Positions 34,882 to 44,802 of a DNA stretch of 64,000 bases are shown here, piece by piece. A model generated the notes under the pieces. The model was not told the origin of the DNA. It saw only the letters and a list, made by a program, of their open reading frames with translations, and did no database searches. The stretch covers positions 124,001 to 188,000 of the forward strand of contig NZ_JALNPR010000002.1 in assembly GCF_023541015.1 (NCBI RefSeq). Reading direction: 5' to 3'. The stretch comes from Marivivens donghaensis. Its GTDB lineage: Bacteria; Pseudomonadota; Alphaproteobacteria; Rhodobacterales; Rhodobacteraceae. The translations under genes were made by a program, and so were the position numbers. Within the stretch, counting starts at the first letter, position 1, and each line of letters begins with the position of its first letter.

Positions 34882-35525
34882 CCCAGCGCGGACCAGAGCG
34901 CGGGCAAATTGGCCGCGGAAGTCGAGAGAAGAACGGGACCAGAGGCACGGACCGTGATCGGGCCAGCGACCTCGTTCGAGGAACTGATCATGCCATCGGG
35001 CGCGAGGGCCTGACCGTCTAGGTTCCACCGCAACCCCGTTGTCCACGCCTGCGATGCCCCCAAGGGCATAAGGGCAATTCGATCCCCAACAGGTAATCTG
35101 AGGGACAACCCAACGTTGGGAACGACAGCCGCGCAATCGCCCGCCCCCAACAAAACCACGCGTCGGTCCGCATAGCGGGCCAGAACATTGAGAACGGCGA
35201 GCTGGTGGTCGATACGCCCACCCATGAACCCCAAGGCCAGAATGCGCGGCGCATCAATTCGCATCAGGCATTTTTCGAAATCAGTCGTCTCTTGTTCGCT
35301 GATCTCTTCGATCACATCGGCCAAGCTTAGGCGCAAATCGTCGGAGAGGCTGTCGAGATCGCCAATGACCCGTTCAGGACGGAATCCAGAAGCCATAACC
35401 TGCGCCGCACCACCATCAGCTGCAACAATCCTTGGCGCTAACCGCATAGCGGTGCTAATCTCATCGTTGCCAGTTTGCGCACCGCCGATCAGCGTGACTG
35501 GTTCGTTATAAGCAACAGTTCCCAT
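34878..35525 (-). CDS. thiN: Thiamine diphosphokinase
   Basis: 215 residues. It makes thiamine diphosphate from thiamine and ATP. Signatures: AADGGAAQVMASGFRPERVIGDLDS (quoted in pieces: AADGGAAQ, VIGDLDSL), the TDFEKCL motif and the ALGFMGGRIDH motif of the ThiN family. I prefer ATG 35525; an in-frame ATG at 35576 adds 17 residues. The gene stands alone, away from other thiamine genes. Confidence 0.9.
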   Translation of the reverse strand: MGTVAYNEPVTLIGGAQTGNDEISTAMRLAPRIVAADGGAAQVMASGFRPERVIGDLDSLSDDLRLSLADVIEEISEQETTDFEKCLMRIDAPRILALGFMGGRIDHQLAVLNVLARYADRRVVLLGAGDCAAVVPNVGLSLRLPVGDRIALMPLGASQAWTTGLRWNLDGQALAPDGMISSSNEVAGPITVRASGPVLLSTSAANLPALWSALG

Positions 35526-35680
35526 TACCGACCCATTGATTGTCCACAAATTCGCAACTTGCCTCAAAAGAGTCACGAAATAATACCGTCCATAACCTGA
35601 TTTCGTTCCGTTTTACGAACCAATTGGACGTCAGAGAGTGAATTACTGGACTAGGGGAAAGAAAGCGAGCGCATGTAGTT

Positions 35681-37648
35681 ATGGTTGGATCGAGCAAGAT
35701 TTTAACCGTCTCCTACGGAACCTTCGCGTGCACACTTGAGGGATTCGATGATTCCTTCGACACGATGAAGGCCATTGCGGAATATTTCCGCGATCTGGCG
35801 GCGGACGATAGATATTTTGGGGCTGAACCCCCAACACCGGATGCAGAAATGCTGGCGCGCATTGCCGAAAACGAAATTGCGCGTCGGGTCGAAGCCCGTA
35901 TGGAATCATCTGGGATCGTGTTGCGTGCGGCTGCCTTGGCGGCCTCGGAAAATCGCGCTGCCGAACCCGTAAAAGAGGAACCGCAGGCCGTTGCGCCGAG
36001 CGTGGCACCTGTTATGCCGCCGCCCGTCGAGACACCTGAGGTCGTGGAAGAGGTTGCGCCGCAACCCGCCCCAGCGCCCGCAATGTCCGAAAGCGTTGCC
36101 GCGAAACTTCAGCGTATCCGCGCTGTCGTTGGCAAATCGTCGACTGGCGAATCCGATTACATCGAAGACATTCACGCCTCCGAACCCGAAGAGGACTTTG
36201 ACCTTGGCTCTGTTATTGATGCCACGGAAGAAGCGCCAGCTCAGGTGGCGCCGATGGATGTGTCGATTGCAGAGACCGAAGTGACCTTTGATGAACCAGA
36301 GGACACGATTGGTGAGGACGCCCCTGCGGCTGAACCCGTTGCGCAACAGTCTGCTCCTGTTGCCGATGTGGCATCGCCGCAGGAGGCCGCCCCGCTCCGC
36401 CGCACTCGTGTGATCCGTTTGAAACGTTCGGAATTTGACCGTGCGCTGAATAACGGCACCATCGAAGCGGTGGCTGACAAAGCTAATGAGGACGTTGTTG
36501 CTGCTGCGCTTGCTGCGACACCGACCGAAAAGCCTGTCGAAGAGGCCCAAGACTGGGCCGATGACACCACAGCAAACGACTACGACGAAACCTACGACGA
36601 TGCGGATATTGTTGAGGCCAGCATTATGGCCAAGCTCGCCGCAGCCGAGGTTGAAGCGAACGAAGCCGAAGCAAACCAATTCGACCTCGCCTCTTTGGAT
36701 GGTGCGGACGACATTGATTTCGACGCTGACAGCTCGCTCTCTGACGAAGAAGAAGCAGACCTCCTGCGCGAATTGTCCGCGCTGGATGACGACGAAGACG
36801 ACTTTGACGCCGACGAAATCGAATCGCAGAACGCCTTCGTTATGGAATACGACTACGAGGATGAGGACGAAGAGCCAGTTGCAGATGCGCGTGCCGACCA
36901 ACGTGCCCGCGCCCTGCTGGACCGCGAACCCGAGGCTGACGCCCGTGACATGTCCCGTATCTTGGACCGCACGGACGAACAGCTTCGCGCGCCGGAAACC
37001 GATCTGCGTCGTCGTACGCTGAGCCACCTGAAGGCCGCAGTTGCTGCGACCGAAGCGGCCCGCCGCATGGGTGAGCCGGTCAAATCGAAAGAAGACGAAG
37101 AGACCGATTTCCGCAGCGATCTGAGCGCGGTAGTTCGCCCAACACGTCCGACCGCTGGTGGCGTCCTGCCCCGTCGCGCCGAACGTGGGGACGATCAGCC
37201 ACGTACAGAGCGTCCGCGTCCTGCGCCGCTCAAACTGGTTGCCGCCCAGCGCGTCGATCTGGCCCCCGAAGAGGCCGCCCCCGCTCGTCCCGTCGCACCC
37301 GTGCGTCCGCGCCGTGTTGCCACGGAATCGGTTTCAACGATTGATGCCCGCGATGCAGAGAGCTTTGCTGACTATGTCGAAGAAATGGGTGCGCATAGCC
37401 TGCCCGACCTTCTCGAAGCGGCAGCGGCTTACACCTCTTTCGTCGAAGGTCACGAGGAATTCTCGCGTCCGCATGTGATGAAAAAGGTCCGTGAGGTTCT
37501 GCAAGACGACGACTTTAACCGTGAAGACGGTCTGCGCGTCTTCGGCACGCTCCTGCGTGAGGGTCGGATCAGCAAGGTCCGCAACGGTCGGTTCCAAGTG
37601 GCCGAAGGCACACGGTTCCGCCCCGAACCCCGCGCCGCTCGCGGATAA
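35681..37648 (+). CDS. Large acidic protein with conserved N-terminal domain and winged-helix-like C terminus
   Basis: 655 residues, no signal peptide or membrane helix, so probably cytoplasmic. N-terminal 1-75 (SYGTFACTLEGFDDSFDTMK, IAEYFRDLAADDRYFGAEPP) is compact and well folded by appearance. Residues about 85-430 are low complexity and very acidic, with Asp/Glu runs near 330-405 and PEVVEEVAPQP-like repeats. A helical segment follows (about 420-470), then a basic linker. The C-terminal 90 residues (DYVEEMGAHSLPDLLEAAAA; FSRPHVMKKVREVLQ; GLRVFGTLLREGRISKVRNG) look like a winged helix. I recognise no named family; similar proteins in this bacterial group are annotated hypothetical. Function unknown. 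Confidence 0.7.
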   Translation: MVGSSKILTVSYGTFACTLEGFDDSFDTMKAIAEYFRDLAADDRYFGAEPPTPDAEMLARIAENEIARRVEARMESSGIVLRAAALAASENRAAEPVKEEPQAVAPSVAPVMPPPVETPEVVEEVAPQPAPAPAMSESVAAKLQRIRAVVGKSSTGESDYIEDIHASEPEEDFDLGSVIDATEEAPAQVAPMDVSIAETEVTFDEPEDTIGEDAPAAEPVAQQSAPVADVASPQEAAPLRRTRVIRLKRSEFDRALNNGTIEAVADKANEDVVAAALAATPTEKPVEEAQDWADDTTANDYDETYDDADIVEASIMAKLAAAEVEANEAEANQFDLASLDGADDIDFDADSSLSDEEEADLLRELSALDDDEDDFDADEIESQNAFVMEYDYEDEDEEPVADARADQRARALLDREPEADARDMSRILDRTDEQLRAPETDLRRRTLSHLKAAVAATEAARRMGEPVKSKEDEETDFRSDLSAVVRPTRPTAGGVLPRRAERGDDQPRTERPRPAPLKLVAAQRVDLAPEEAAPARPVAPVRPRRVATESVSTIDARDAESFADYVEEMGAHSLPDLLEAAAAYTSFVEGHEEFSRPHVMKKVREVLQDDDFNREDGLRVFGTLLREGRISKVRNGRFQVAEGTRFRPEPRAARG

Positions 37649-37664
37649 GGGCACAACAGAATGA

Positions 37665-37695
37665 AAAAAGGGGTCGGTTTTCCGGCCCCTTTTTA
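37665..37695 (+). terminator. Intrinsic terminator after the acidic protein gene
   Basis: AAAAAGGGGTCGG pairs with the CCGGCCCCTTTTT arm around a short T-rich loop, ending in a T-run. It is near-symmetric and may also stop transcription from the convergent purA/DUF2842 unit. Confidence 0.8.
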
Positions 37696-37714
37696 CGTTT
37701 GATATCGCGAGTGC

Positions 37715-37927
37715 TTATTTCTGATCAGGATCTTCTTTGCCGATCCCGAGAAAGACCCATTTAAACGGTAGCGCCCATGCAAGACCCAAGATCACGTAGG
37801 TGGGCAGCTCTAGCCATTTTGGCAGGCGGTCGATGTTCGACATCACCGTCACCGCGAAAATGACATAGAGCGGCATCCCCACAATGAGGATCAAGAGCGA
37901 CAGGCGTTTCCGTTTCTTATAGTCCAT
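37715..37927 (-). CDS. DUF2842 small membrane protein
   Basis: 70 residues with two membrane helices (about 9-30 and 43-60). DUF2842 is an alphaproteobacterial family of unknown role. The ATG shares a base with the purA stop (TGATG), so the two are translationally coupled. Confidence 0.9.
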   Translation of the reverse strand: MDYKKRKRLSLLILIVGMPLYVIFAVTVMSNIDRLPKWLELPTYVILGLAWALPFKWVFLGIGKEDPDQK

Positions 37928-39222
37928 CAGTCCGCAAACGGGTCAGTGACAAGGATCGTGTCGTCACGCTCTGGCGAGGTCGACAGAAGCGCCACAGGGC
38001 ATTCAATCAGCTCTTCAACGCGTTTGACGTATTTGATCGCATTTGCGGGCAGATCGTTCCACGACCGTGCGCCTTCGGTCGATTCCGACCAGCCCGGCAT
38101 TTCTTCGTAGATCGGTGTGCAACGCGCTTGTTCGTCAGCTGCGGTCGGCAGGTAATCCATTTGCTTACCGTCGAGGTCGTAGCCCACACAGATTTTCAGC
38201 GTCTCAAAGCCGTCCAGAACGTCCAGCTTGGTCAGCGAAATACCAGTGATGCCCGAGGTCGCGCAGGTCTGGCGAACCAGAGCAGCGTCGAACCAACCAC
38301 AGCGGCGCTTGCGGCCAGTGGTGGTGCCAAACTCGTGACCACGTTCGCCCAGACGATCGCCATCAGCGTCGTGCAGTTCGGTCGGGAATGGACCTTCGCC
38401 AACGCGAGTGGTGTATGCTTTGACGATGCCGAGCACGTAGTCGATCGAACCCGGACCAATGCCAACGCCCGTCGCCGCCTGACCTGCGATCACGTTCGAG
38501 GAGGTCACAAACGGATATGTGCCGAAATCAATGTCGAGCAGCGCGCCTTGTGCGCCCTCAAACAGGATACGCTTACCCGCTTTGCGCTTTTCGTTCAGAA
38601 CCTTCCAAACAGGCGCCGCGAATTCCAGAACCGACGGCGCGATGTCTTTTAGTTGCTGGATCAAGTCGTCACGGTTGACCTCTTCCATACCCAGACCTTT
38701 GCGGAGCGGGTTATGGTGCTGCAGTGCACGGTCAACGCGGGCGATGAGGGTTGCCTCATCCGCGAGGTCAGCAACGCGAATTGCGCGGCGGCCTACTTTA
38801 TCCTCATAGCACGGGCCAATGCCGCGACCGGTGGTGCCGATCTTTGTGCCTTGGCTTGCGGCTTCTTCACGAGCGCGGTCGAGTTCGCCGTGGATCGGCA
38901 GGATCAGCGGAGTGTTTTCCGCGATCATCAGCGTTTCTGGCGTGATTTCTACGCCCTGCTCACGGACGGTCGCGATCTCTTTGACGAGGTGCCACGGATC
39001 GAGAACAACACCGTTGCCAATGACCGAAAGCTTACCGCCACGCACAACGCCAGACGGTAGCACGTGCAGTTTATAGACTTTCCCGTCGATAACGAGCGTA
39101 TGGCCTGCATTGTGACCGCCCTGAAAACGCGCGATCACGTCAGCGCGTTCCGACAACCAGTCTACAATCTTACCTTTTCCTTCGTCGCCCCACTGAGCGC
39201 CGACGACAACTACGTTGGCCAT
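37927..39222 (-). CDS. purA: Adenylosuccinate synthase
   Basis: 431 residues, full length. GTP-dependent first step from IMP to AMP. Signatures: [12 protein letters not shown]-loop (8-18), the catalytic Asp13 and His41 (GHNAGHT), GIGPCYEDK, and [12 protein letters not shown] near the C-terminal half. The upstream GGAGAC-type site supports ATG 39222. Divergent from secG across 242 bases that hold only promoters. Confidence 0.97.
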   Translation of the reverse strand: MANVVVVGAQWGDEGKGKIVDWLSERADVIARFQGGHNAGHTLVIDGKVYKLHVLPSGVVRGGKLSVIGNGVVLDPWHLVKEIATVREQGVEITPETLMIAENTPLILPIHGELDRAREEAASQGTKIGTTGRGIGPCYEDKVGRRAIRVADLADEATLIARVDRALQHHNPLRKGLGMEEVNRDDLIQQLKDIAPSVLEFAAPVWKVLNEKRKAGKRILFEGAQGALLDIDFGTYPFVTSSNVIAGQAATGVGIGPGSIDYVLGIVKAYTTRVGEGPFPTELHDADGDRLGERGHEFGTTTGRKRRCGWFDAALVRQTCATSGITGISLTKLDVLDGFETLKICVGYDLDGKQMDYLPTAADEQARCTPIYEEMPGWSESTEGARSWNDLPANAIKYVKRVEELIECPVALLSTSPERDDTILVTDPFAD

Positions 39223-39402
39223 ACCTGAGTCTCCTCGATTTCCGGCTCAAAACCCGCGCCCGTATAACGGGGTAGAACGAGGCAGGAAACCGCAATCTGT
39301 CATAGAACCGATACGAATGCATGTTTCGCTCAATTTAATGTGCTGACTTACCCGTCAAAGGTGCAAGACTGCAGAAAACCGACACTCGGTCACGTTGAGG
39401 GG

Positions 39403-39431
39403 TTGCGGGGAACGCACTGACCTTCTAGATA
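39403..39431 (+). promoter_or_regulatory. Predicted sigma-70 promoter of secG
   Basis: TTGCGG (39403-39408), a 17-base spacer and TAGATA (39426-39431), 33 bases before the secG ATG. The rest of the 242-base purA-secG spacer shows no gene or RNA that I recognise. Confidence 0.45.
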
Positions 39432-39464
39432 CCCACCGTTCACGAAAGTGCAGAGAAGAGCCCT

Positions 39465-39836
39465 ATGGAAAGCGTCGTACTGGTCATCCACCTGATCCTC
39501 GCCCTCAGCCTCATTGGCGTTGTGCTAATGCAGAAGTCTGATGGCGGCGGCCTCGGCATGGGCAGCGGCGGCGGCAATGGCCTCGTGTCTGCACGTGGTG
39601 CGGCAACTGCACTGGGCAAAGTGACTTGGGGTCTTGCGGCTGCGTTTATCGTAACCTCGATCACCCTGACAATCATCGCAAAGCAGAACGCAAGCACCGC
39701 GTCTGCACTTGATACTGCGGTTCCTGCGGCGGTCGAAGAAGCCCCTGCGGCTGATGCACCTGCATTGCCTGGTTTGGGTAGCGACCTGCTTCCGCCGTCG
39801 GTTGACAGCACCCTGCCGCCGGCACCTGCAAACTAA
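39465..39836 (+). CDS. secG: Protein translocase subunit SecG
   Basis: 123 residues. Two membrane helices (about 3-22 and 50-72) flank the conserved LMQKSDGGGLGMGSGGG loop. The Ala/Pro-rich C-terminal tail is common in this group. Part of the SecYEG channel. A GC-rich hairpin (GGGGC/GCCCC, 39861-39874) follows, without a clear T-run. Confidence 0.95.
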   Translation: MESVVLVIHLILALSLIGVVLMQKSDGGGLGMGSGGGNGLVSARGAATALGKVTWGLAAAFIVTSITLTIIAKQNASTASALDTAVPAAVEEAPAADAPALPGLGSDLLPPSVDSTLPPAPAN

Positions 39837-39858
39837 GTCTTACCACTACGTATAGGTT

Positions 39859-39876
39859 TTGGGGCATTTGCCCCAA
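39859..39876 (+). other. Hairpin after secG
   Basis: TTGGGGC (39859-39865) pairs with GCCCCAA (39870-39876). It may end or protect the secG transcript; no T-run follows, so read-through into pyrG is possible. Confidence 0.4.
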
Positions 39877-40011
39877 CATCATGTTGCGTACCCGGTTGCG
39901 TTCGCGGGGCGATTCCGGTTATACTTAACTCCCGTGATACTGCGTTTTGTTCGATAGATTCGGACAGCGTTTCCACATGATTTCGGATTGACTCACGGGG
40001 GATGCCTGACC

Positions 40012-41655
40012 ATGGCACGTTTCATTTTTATTACTGGTGGTGTTGTGTCCTCCCTCGGCAAGGGGCTTGCTTCTGCTGCTCTCGGGTCGCTGTTGCAGGC
40101 GCGTGGCTATTCGGTCCGCCTGCGCAAGCTTGACCCCTACCTGAACGTTGACCCCGGCACGATGTCCCCGTTTGAACATGGCGAAGTGTTCGTGACCGAC
40201 GACGGTGCAGAAACCGACCTCGACCTTGGTCACTACGAGCGCTTCACAGGCGTTCCTGCTCGCAAGACCGATTCTATTTCGTCGGGCCGCATCTATTCCA
40301 ACGTTCTCGAAAAAGAGCGTCGTGGCGATTATCTGGGTAAAACCATTCAGGTGGTTCCGCACGTCACCAACGAAATCAAAGACTTTATCCGCATCGGCGA
40401 AGACGAAGTTGATTTCATGCTCTGCGAAATCGGCGGCACCGTGGGCGACATCGAAGGCCTGCCCTTCTTTGAAGCGATCCGTCAGTTCATCCACGAAAAA
40501 CCGCGTGGTGAGTGTATCCTGATGCACCTGACGCTGTTGCCTTACCTTGCTGCATCGGGCGAGTTGAAAACCAAACCGACCCAGCACTCTGTGAAAGAGC
40601 TGCAATCCATCGGTCTGGCCCCCGACGTTCTGGTCTGCCGTTCCGAACAGCCGATCCCAGAGCGTGAGCGGGAAAAGATCGCTCTGTTCTGTAACGTCCG
40701 CAAAGAGCACGTTGTTGCAGCCTACGACCTGAAATCGATTTATGAGGCACCGCTGGCTTACCACGGCGAAGGTCTGGATCAGGCGGTTCTCGATTGCTTT
40801 GGCATTGCGCCCGCACCGAAACCGAACCTCGACCGTTGGCTCGACGTTCAAGACCGTATTCACAACACCGACGGCGAAGTGAACGTCGCGATTGTTGGGA
40901 AATACGTGCAGCTTGAGGACGCCTATAAGTCGATCAAAGAAGCACTGGTTCACGGTGGCATGGCGAACCGCGTTAAGGTCAACGTCAATTGGGTCGATGC
41001 AGAAGAATTCGACCGCGAAGACGTTGGTGAGCACCTGTCGGGCTACCACGCGATTCTGGTTCCGGGTGGCTTTGGCGAACGCGGCACCGAAGGCAAAATC
41101 AAAGCAGCGCAATTCGCACGTGAACGTAACATCCCGTATCTGGGCATCTGCCTCGGTATGCAGATGGCGGTGATCGAAGCAGCACGCAACGCGGCTGGCA
41201 TCGCCAAGGCAGGGTCGGAAGAGTTTGACCACGAAGCAGGCGAAAAGCGTTTCGAACCCGTTGTTTACCACCTCAAAGAGTGGGTTCAGGGCAACCACAC
41301 CGTGACCCGCAAGGCGGATGACGCGAAGGGCGGCACGATGCGTCTGGGCGCCTATAACGCGACACTCCTCGATGGGTCCAAGGTGGCGAACATCTACGGT
41401 GAGACCAAAATCGAAGAACGTCACCGTCACCGTTATGAAGTCGACGGAAAATACCGCGAGAAACTGGAGGAGGCTGGTCTGTGCTTCTCTGGTATGTCGC
41501 CTGATGGTCGTCTGCCTGAAATCGTGGAGTGGAAAGACCACCCGTGGTTCATCGGCGTTCAGTTCCACCCAGAACTCAAATCCAAACCGTTCGAACCGCA
41601 CCCGCTGTTTGCGGACTTCGTTCGGGCCGCGGTCGAAAACTCGCGGTTGGTTTAA
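40012..41655 (+). CDS. pyrG: CTP synthase
   Basis: 547 residues. The amidoligase domain (1-270) opens with [15 protein letters not shown], and ARK-type [20 protein letters not shown] binds substrates. The C-terminal class I amidotransferase has the nucleophile Cys380 (GICLGMQM) and His in VQFHPELKS. It makes CTP from UTP, ATP and glutamine. ATG 40012 is the conserved start, with GGGGGA 12 bases upstream; a TTG at 39988 is less likely. A perfect hairpin terminator follows. Confidence 0.97.
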   Translation: MARFIFITGGVVSSLGKGLASAALGSLLQARGYSVRLRKLDPYLNVDPGTMSPFEHGEVFVTDDGAETDLDLGHYERFTGVPARKTDSISSGRIYSNVLEKERRGDYLGKTIQVVPHVTNEIKDFIRIGEDEVDFMLCEIGGTVGDIEGLPFFEAIRQFIHEKPRGECILMHLTLLPYLAASGELKTKPTQHSVKELQSIGLAPDVLVCRSEQPIPEREREKIALFCNVRKEHVVAAYDLKSIYEAPLAYHGEGLDQAVLDCFGIAPAPKPNLDRWLDVQDRIHNTDGEVNVAIVGKYVQLEDAYKSIKEALVHGGMANRVKVNVNWVDAEEFDREDVGEHLSGYHAILVPGGFGERGTEGKIKAAQFARERNIPYLGICLGMQMAVIEAARNAAGIAKAGSEEFDHEAGEKRFEPVVYHLKEWVQGNHTVTRKADDAKGGTMRLGAYNATLLDGSKVANIYGETKIEERHRHRYEVDGKYREKLEEAGLCFSGMSPDGRLPEIVEWKDHPWFIGVQFHPELKSKPFEPHPLFADFVRAAVENSRLV

Positions 41656-41661
41656 CGGATT

Positions 41662-41685
41662 ACGGCGCCTTCGGGCGCCGTGTTT
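41662..41685 (+). terminator. Intrinsic terminator of pyrG
   Basis: ACGGCGCC (41662-41669), loop TTCG, GGCGCCGT (41674-41681), then GTTT. Eight perfect pairs closed by a stable TTCG loop. Confidence 0.8.
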
Positions 41686-41689
41686 CATT

Positions 41690-41748
41690 GGGGGCGCTGC
41701 CCCCGTCTGCGATGCAGACTCCCCCGGGATATTTGGGGCACAAAGGCA
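41690..41748 (+). repeat. Composite 3'-end intergenic repeat, copy C (after pyrG)
   Basis: GGGGGC/GCCCCC hairpin (41690-41704), a small palindrome-rich spacer, then CCCCCGGGATATTT and GGCACAAAGGCA (ending 41748), the same order as copies A and B. It ends 6 bases before the rlmJ start and so carries part of its translation region. Confidence 0.75.
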
Positions 41749-41753
41749 GGGCG

Positions 41754-42536
41754 ATGCTTTCTTATCAACATATCTATCACGCTGGAAATTTAGCTGATGT
41801 GCAAAAGCACGCGCTATTGGCGTGGGTGCTGGCCTATCTGACCAAGAAAGATAAGCCGCTGACCTACGTTGAGACCCATGCAGGGCGCGGGCTTTATGAC
41901 CTTGGGTCGTTTGAAGCGTTGAAGACAGGGGAAGCGGCGGCAGGGATAGCGGTCGCGGAAGAGCGGGGTTGGTTCGCGCCAGATCATCCTTTTGCGAAGG
42001 TGTTGAAGGGTGTTCGTGATGAACATGGGCGCGACGCCTATCCTGGATCGCCGCTGGTTGCGGCTGGTGTTCTGCGGGCGATGGACAACCTTCAGTTGGC
42101 CGAGTTGCACCCCAAGGAATTCGCAGCACTTGACGAGTTGATGGCGGGGCGTGCGGTTCGGGTCAAACGGGACGGCGTGGAATATGCGAAGTCCATTTTG
42201 CCGCCAGAGCCACGGCGCGGTGTGCTGCTCGTTGATCCGCCCTACGAGATCAAGGACGACTACAAAACGATGGCGGACCTTTTGGTGCAGGTGCACAAAA
42301 AGTGGAACGTGGGCGTTTTGATGCTCTGGTATCCGATCCTCAAGGATGGGCCACACAAACCGATGCTACGCACGTTAGAGCAAGCCATTCCCGATGGAAT
42401 TCGACACGAGGTGAAATTCCCGCCTGCGCGCGACGGGCACCGTATGATCGGATCGGGGATGTTTGTGGTGAATGCGCCCTTTGGGTTCACCGAAGAATCG
42501 GCGCGTCTATCCAAGCTCTTTGGCACTTTGGCGTGA
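41754..42536 (+). CDS. rlmJ: 23S rRNA (adenine(2030)-N6)-methyltransferase
   Basis: 260 residues. The N-terminal MLSYQHIYHAGNLADVQKHALL is the family signature (quoted in part), and the catalytic motif DPPY is at 161-164 (LLVDPPYEIKDDY). S-adenosylmethionine-dependent methylation of 23S rRNA. Start at 41754, within the tail of the upstream repeat (AGG at 41748-41750). Confidence 0.93.
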   Translation: MLSYQHIYHAGNLADVQKHALLAWVLAYLTKKDKPLTYVETHAGRGLYDLGSFEALKTGEAAAGIAVAEERGWFAPDHPFAKVLKGVRDEHGRDAYPGSPLVAAGVLRAMDNLQLAELHPKEFAALDELMAGRAVRVKRDGVEYAKSILPPEPRRGVLLVDPPYEIKDDYKTMADLLVQVHKKWNVGVLMLWYPILKDGPHKPMLRTLEQAIPDGIRHEVKFPPARDGHRMIGSGMFVVNAPFGFTEESARLSKLFGTLA

Positions 42537-42578
42537 GCGGGACTTTCCCACGGGTCTACAGGGGCTTATACCTCTCTT

Positions 42579-43016
42579 ATGATAGCTGATTTCCTGCGGC
42601 GTCTGACCGCCCCCGCCCAAGCCCCCCTGTCCGATGTGGATGCCCGCCGTGCGATCGGTGCGCTTTTGGTTCGGATCGCGCGATCCGACAACCACTACGC
42701 CCCCGACGAAAAGGCGCGGATTGATCGGATTTTGGGTGCGCGGTTTGGGCTGACTGAGGCGGAGGCAAAGGCGCTCCGCGAGGAATGCGAAACGATTGAG
42801 GCCGAGGCGCCTGACACCGTTCGTTTCACCCGCGTGATCAAAGAAGCCATTCCGTTGGACGACCGCGAAGCCGTAGTGCGTGCCATGTGGGAGGTCGTTT
42901 TGACTGACGGTTCACGGGACCAGCACGAGGACGCGTTGATGCGGATGGTCGCGCCGCTGCTTGGTTTTACCGATCAGGACAGCAACCGCATCCGTATCGC
43001 GATTACGAAAAACTAA
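42579..43016 (+). CDS. TerB family (tellurite-resistance-like) protein
   Basis: 145 residues, all helical, with the TerB fold: LVRIARSDNHYAPDEKARID, and the second half ALRAMWEVVLTDGSRDQHED (similar to the acidic metal-binding loop). Cytoplasmic. Isolated from ter operons, so a tellurite role is not implied. The gene follows rlmJ by 42 bases. Confidence 0.85.
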   Translation: MIADFLRRLTAPAQAPLSDVDARRAIGALLVRIARSDNHYAPDEKARIDRILGARFGLTEAEAKALREECETIEAEAPDTVRFTRVIKEAIPLDDREAVVRAMWEVVLTDGSRDQHEDALMRMVAPLLGFTDQDSNRIRIAITKN

Positions 43017-43161
43017 TCGCACCTTAAGCGAGCAAAATGCACAAAACGGGCAAATGGATTGCGCAAATCGGTCGAGTGGCCCTAACGTCAACCCATAATG
43101 GACGTTGCGCTGGACAGAAAATTCCGCACTACTCCGCAGCCAAACAGGGAATACAGACGCC

Positions 43162-43935
43162 GTGACTTTGAACAGCCCCGTCATCGAAATTCGCAACCTA
43201 CACAAGGCCTATGGCGCCTTGGAGGTGCTAAAGGGTGTGGATATTCGCGCCGAGGCCGGACAGGTCATTTCGCTCATTGGCTCGTCAGGGTCAGGGAAGT
43301 CGACGCTATTGCGCTGCGCCAACCTTTTGGAAGACAGCCAAAAAGGCGACATCCTGTTCAAGGGTGAGCCTGTCGCGTGGAAAGGCGAAGGCCTGCTGCG
43401 TCGACCTGCGGATCGCAAACAGCTGCTTCGTATTCGCACGAACCTGTCGATGGTGTTCCAACAGTTTAACCTCTGGGCGCATATGACCGTTCTGCAGAAC
43501 GTGATGGAGGCGCCTGTGACCGTGCTGGGCCGTGATAAGGCCGAGGTCGAAGAGAAGGCGCGGATGTATCTTGATAAGGTGGGCATTGGCGACAAGTGCG
43601 ATGTTTATCCTGCGCAGATGTCAGGCGGGCAGCAGCAACGTGCCGCAATCGCGCGCGCGCTCTGCATGGAGCCTGAGGCGCTATTGTTTGACGAACCGAC
43701 CTCGGCTCTGGACCCAGAGCTAGAGCAGGAAGTGGTGAAAGTGATCCGCGGACTGGCCGAAGAAGGCCGCACGATGATGATCGTGACCCACGACATGCGG
43801 ATGGCACGGGATATTTCTGATCATGTCGTGTTCTTGCACAAAGGCTTGATCGAAGAAGAAGGCGCACCAGATGCGCTCTTTGGAGCGCCGAAATCCGAGC
43901 GCCTCCAACAATTTTTGTCGCATTCGCTCCATTAA
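43162..43935 (+). CDS. Polar amino-acid/amine ABC transporter, ATP-binding protein
   Basis: 257 residues from the GTG at 43162, where the domain begins; an upstream TTG at 43105 is less likely. Walker A GSSGSGKST (40-48), Q-loop VFQQFNLW, signature MSGGQQQR, Walker B LLFDEPTSALD, and His switch THDM. It is a HisP/GlnQ-type importer ATPase that pairs with the two permeases below. First of four transporter genes. Confidence 0.95.
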   Translation: MTLNSPVIEIRNLHKAYGALEVLKGVDIRAEAGQVISLIGSSGSGKSTLLRCANLLEDSQKGDILFKGEPVAWKGEGLLRRPADRKQLLRIRTNLSMVFQQFNLWAHMTVLQNVMEAPVTVLGRDKAEVEEKARMYLDKVGIGDKCDVYPAQMSGGQQQRAAIARALCMEPEALLFDEPTSALDPELEQEVVKVIRGLAEEGRTMMIVTHDMRMARDISDHVVFLHKGLIEEEGAPDALFGAPKSERLQQFLSHSLH

Positions 43936-43947
43936 AGGGCCGTGCTG

Positions 43948-43965
43948 ATTGACCCGATGGTCAAT
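43948..43965 (+). promoter_or_regulatory. Dyad upstream of the binding-protein gene
   Basis: ATTGACC (43948-43954), four bases, GGTCAAT (43959-43965), then TTTT. It can be a weak terminator for the ATPase gene or an operator; TTGACC at 43949 could also be a -35 element. Confidence 0.35.
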
Positions 43966-44054
43966 TTTGGCACGATGCGTCACACAGACAACCACAAAGT
44001 CCCGTTAAGGGGCGATTCCACGGGCAACAGCCCACCAACCTTTGGGAGAGACCA

Positions 44055-44783
44055 ATGAAAACCCTTATCCTCAGCACCGCGATTGCCGCGCTGGCCGCTG
44101 GCGCAGCACTGGCTGAAGGCCATGGCGCAACCGTTCGCATGGGCACCGAGGGCGCCTACCCTCCGTACAACTTCATCAACGACGCTGGCGAAGTTGACGG
44201 TTTTGAGCGCGAGCTGGGCGACGAACTGTGCGCACGCGCTGAATTGACCTGTGAGTGGGTGACCAACGATTGGGATTCGATCATTCCGAACCTCGTATCG
44301 GGCAACTACGACACCATCATCGCTGGCATGTCGATCACCGACGAGCGTAAGCAAGTCATCGACTTCACCGAAAACTACACCCAGCCTGATCCGTCGGCAT
44401 TCGTCGCTGTTGCAGGCAACGATGTTGACCTCGCTGGCGCAGTGATCGCAGCACAGGCTGCAACCATTCAGGCGTCTTACGTTGCTGAAATGGGCGCAAC
44501 CCTTCTCGAGTTCGCAACTCCGGAAGAGTCGATTGCAGCAGTCCGCAACGGCGAAGCTGATGCGGTTCTCGCCGACAAAGCGTTCCTTGCTCCTGTCGTA
44601 GAAGCCGAAGCAGACCTCGCATTCACTGGTGACGACGTTCTCATCGGTGGCGGCGTTGGCATGGGCGTTCGTCAGTCTGACACCGAACTGCGCGACAAAT
44701 TCACCGCTGCGATCCAGTCGATGAAAACAGACGGCTCGCTCAACGCGCTGATCGCTAAATGGGAAATCGGCGAGCAGTTCTAA
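44055..44783 (+). CDS. Periplasmic substrate-binding protein of the amino-acid/amine ABC transporter
   Basis: 242 residues with a signal peptide (1-20, cleavage near ALAEG). The fold is SBP_bac_3: VRMGTEGAYPPYNFINDAG, GFERELGDEL, DWDSIIPNLVSGNYDTII (quoted in pieces) and AGMSITDERKQVIDF. Similar to HisJ/ArgT/OccT-type proteins that bind basic or polar amino acids; the ligand cannot be fixed from sequence. It precedes a strong hairpin that probably sets its high output relative to the permeases. Confidence 0.92.
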   Translation: MKTLILSTAIAALAAGAALAEGHGATVRMGTEGAYPPYNFINDAGEVDGFERELGDELCARAELTCEWVTNDWDSIIPNLVSGNYDTIIAGMSITDERKQVIDFTENYTQPDPSAFVAVAGNDVDLAGAVIAAQAATIQASYVAEMGATLLEFATPEESIAAVRNGEADAVLADKAFLAPVVEAEADLAFTGDDVLIGGGVGMGVRQSDTELRDKFTAAIQSMKTDGSLNALIAKWEIGEQF

Positions 44784-44802
44784 TCGCCTGACCTGAATAC
44801 CG

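Noticed and set aside
39222-39464. tRNA gene after purA or before secG
   Set aside because: No cloverleaf or T-loop GTTCRA signature; only promoter elements are visible.
39925-42129. Very long minus-strand frame opposite pyrG and rlmJ
   Set aside because: It is antisense to two conserved genes with clear motifs; its sequence has no recognisable domain and reflects GC codon bias.
43031-43067. Four CAAA repeats before the ABC ATPase
   Set aside because: Spacing 9, 9 and 13 bases is irregular and the words are too short to claim an operator.
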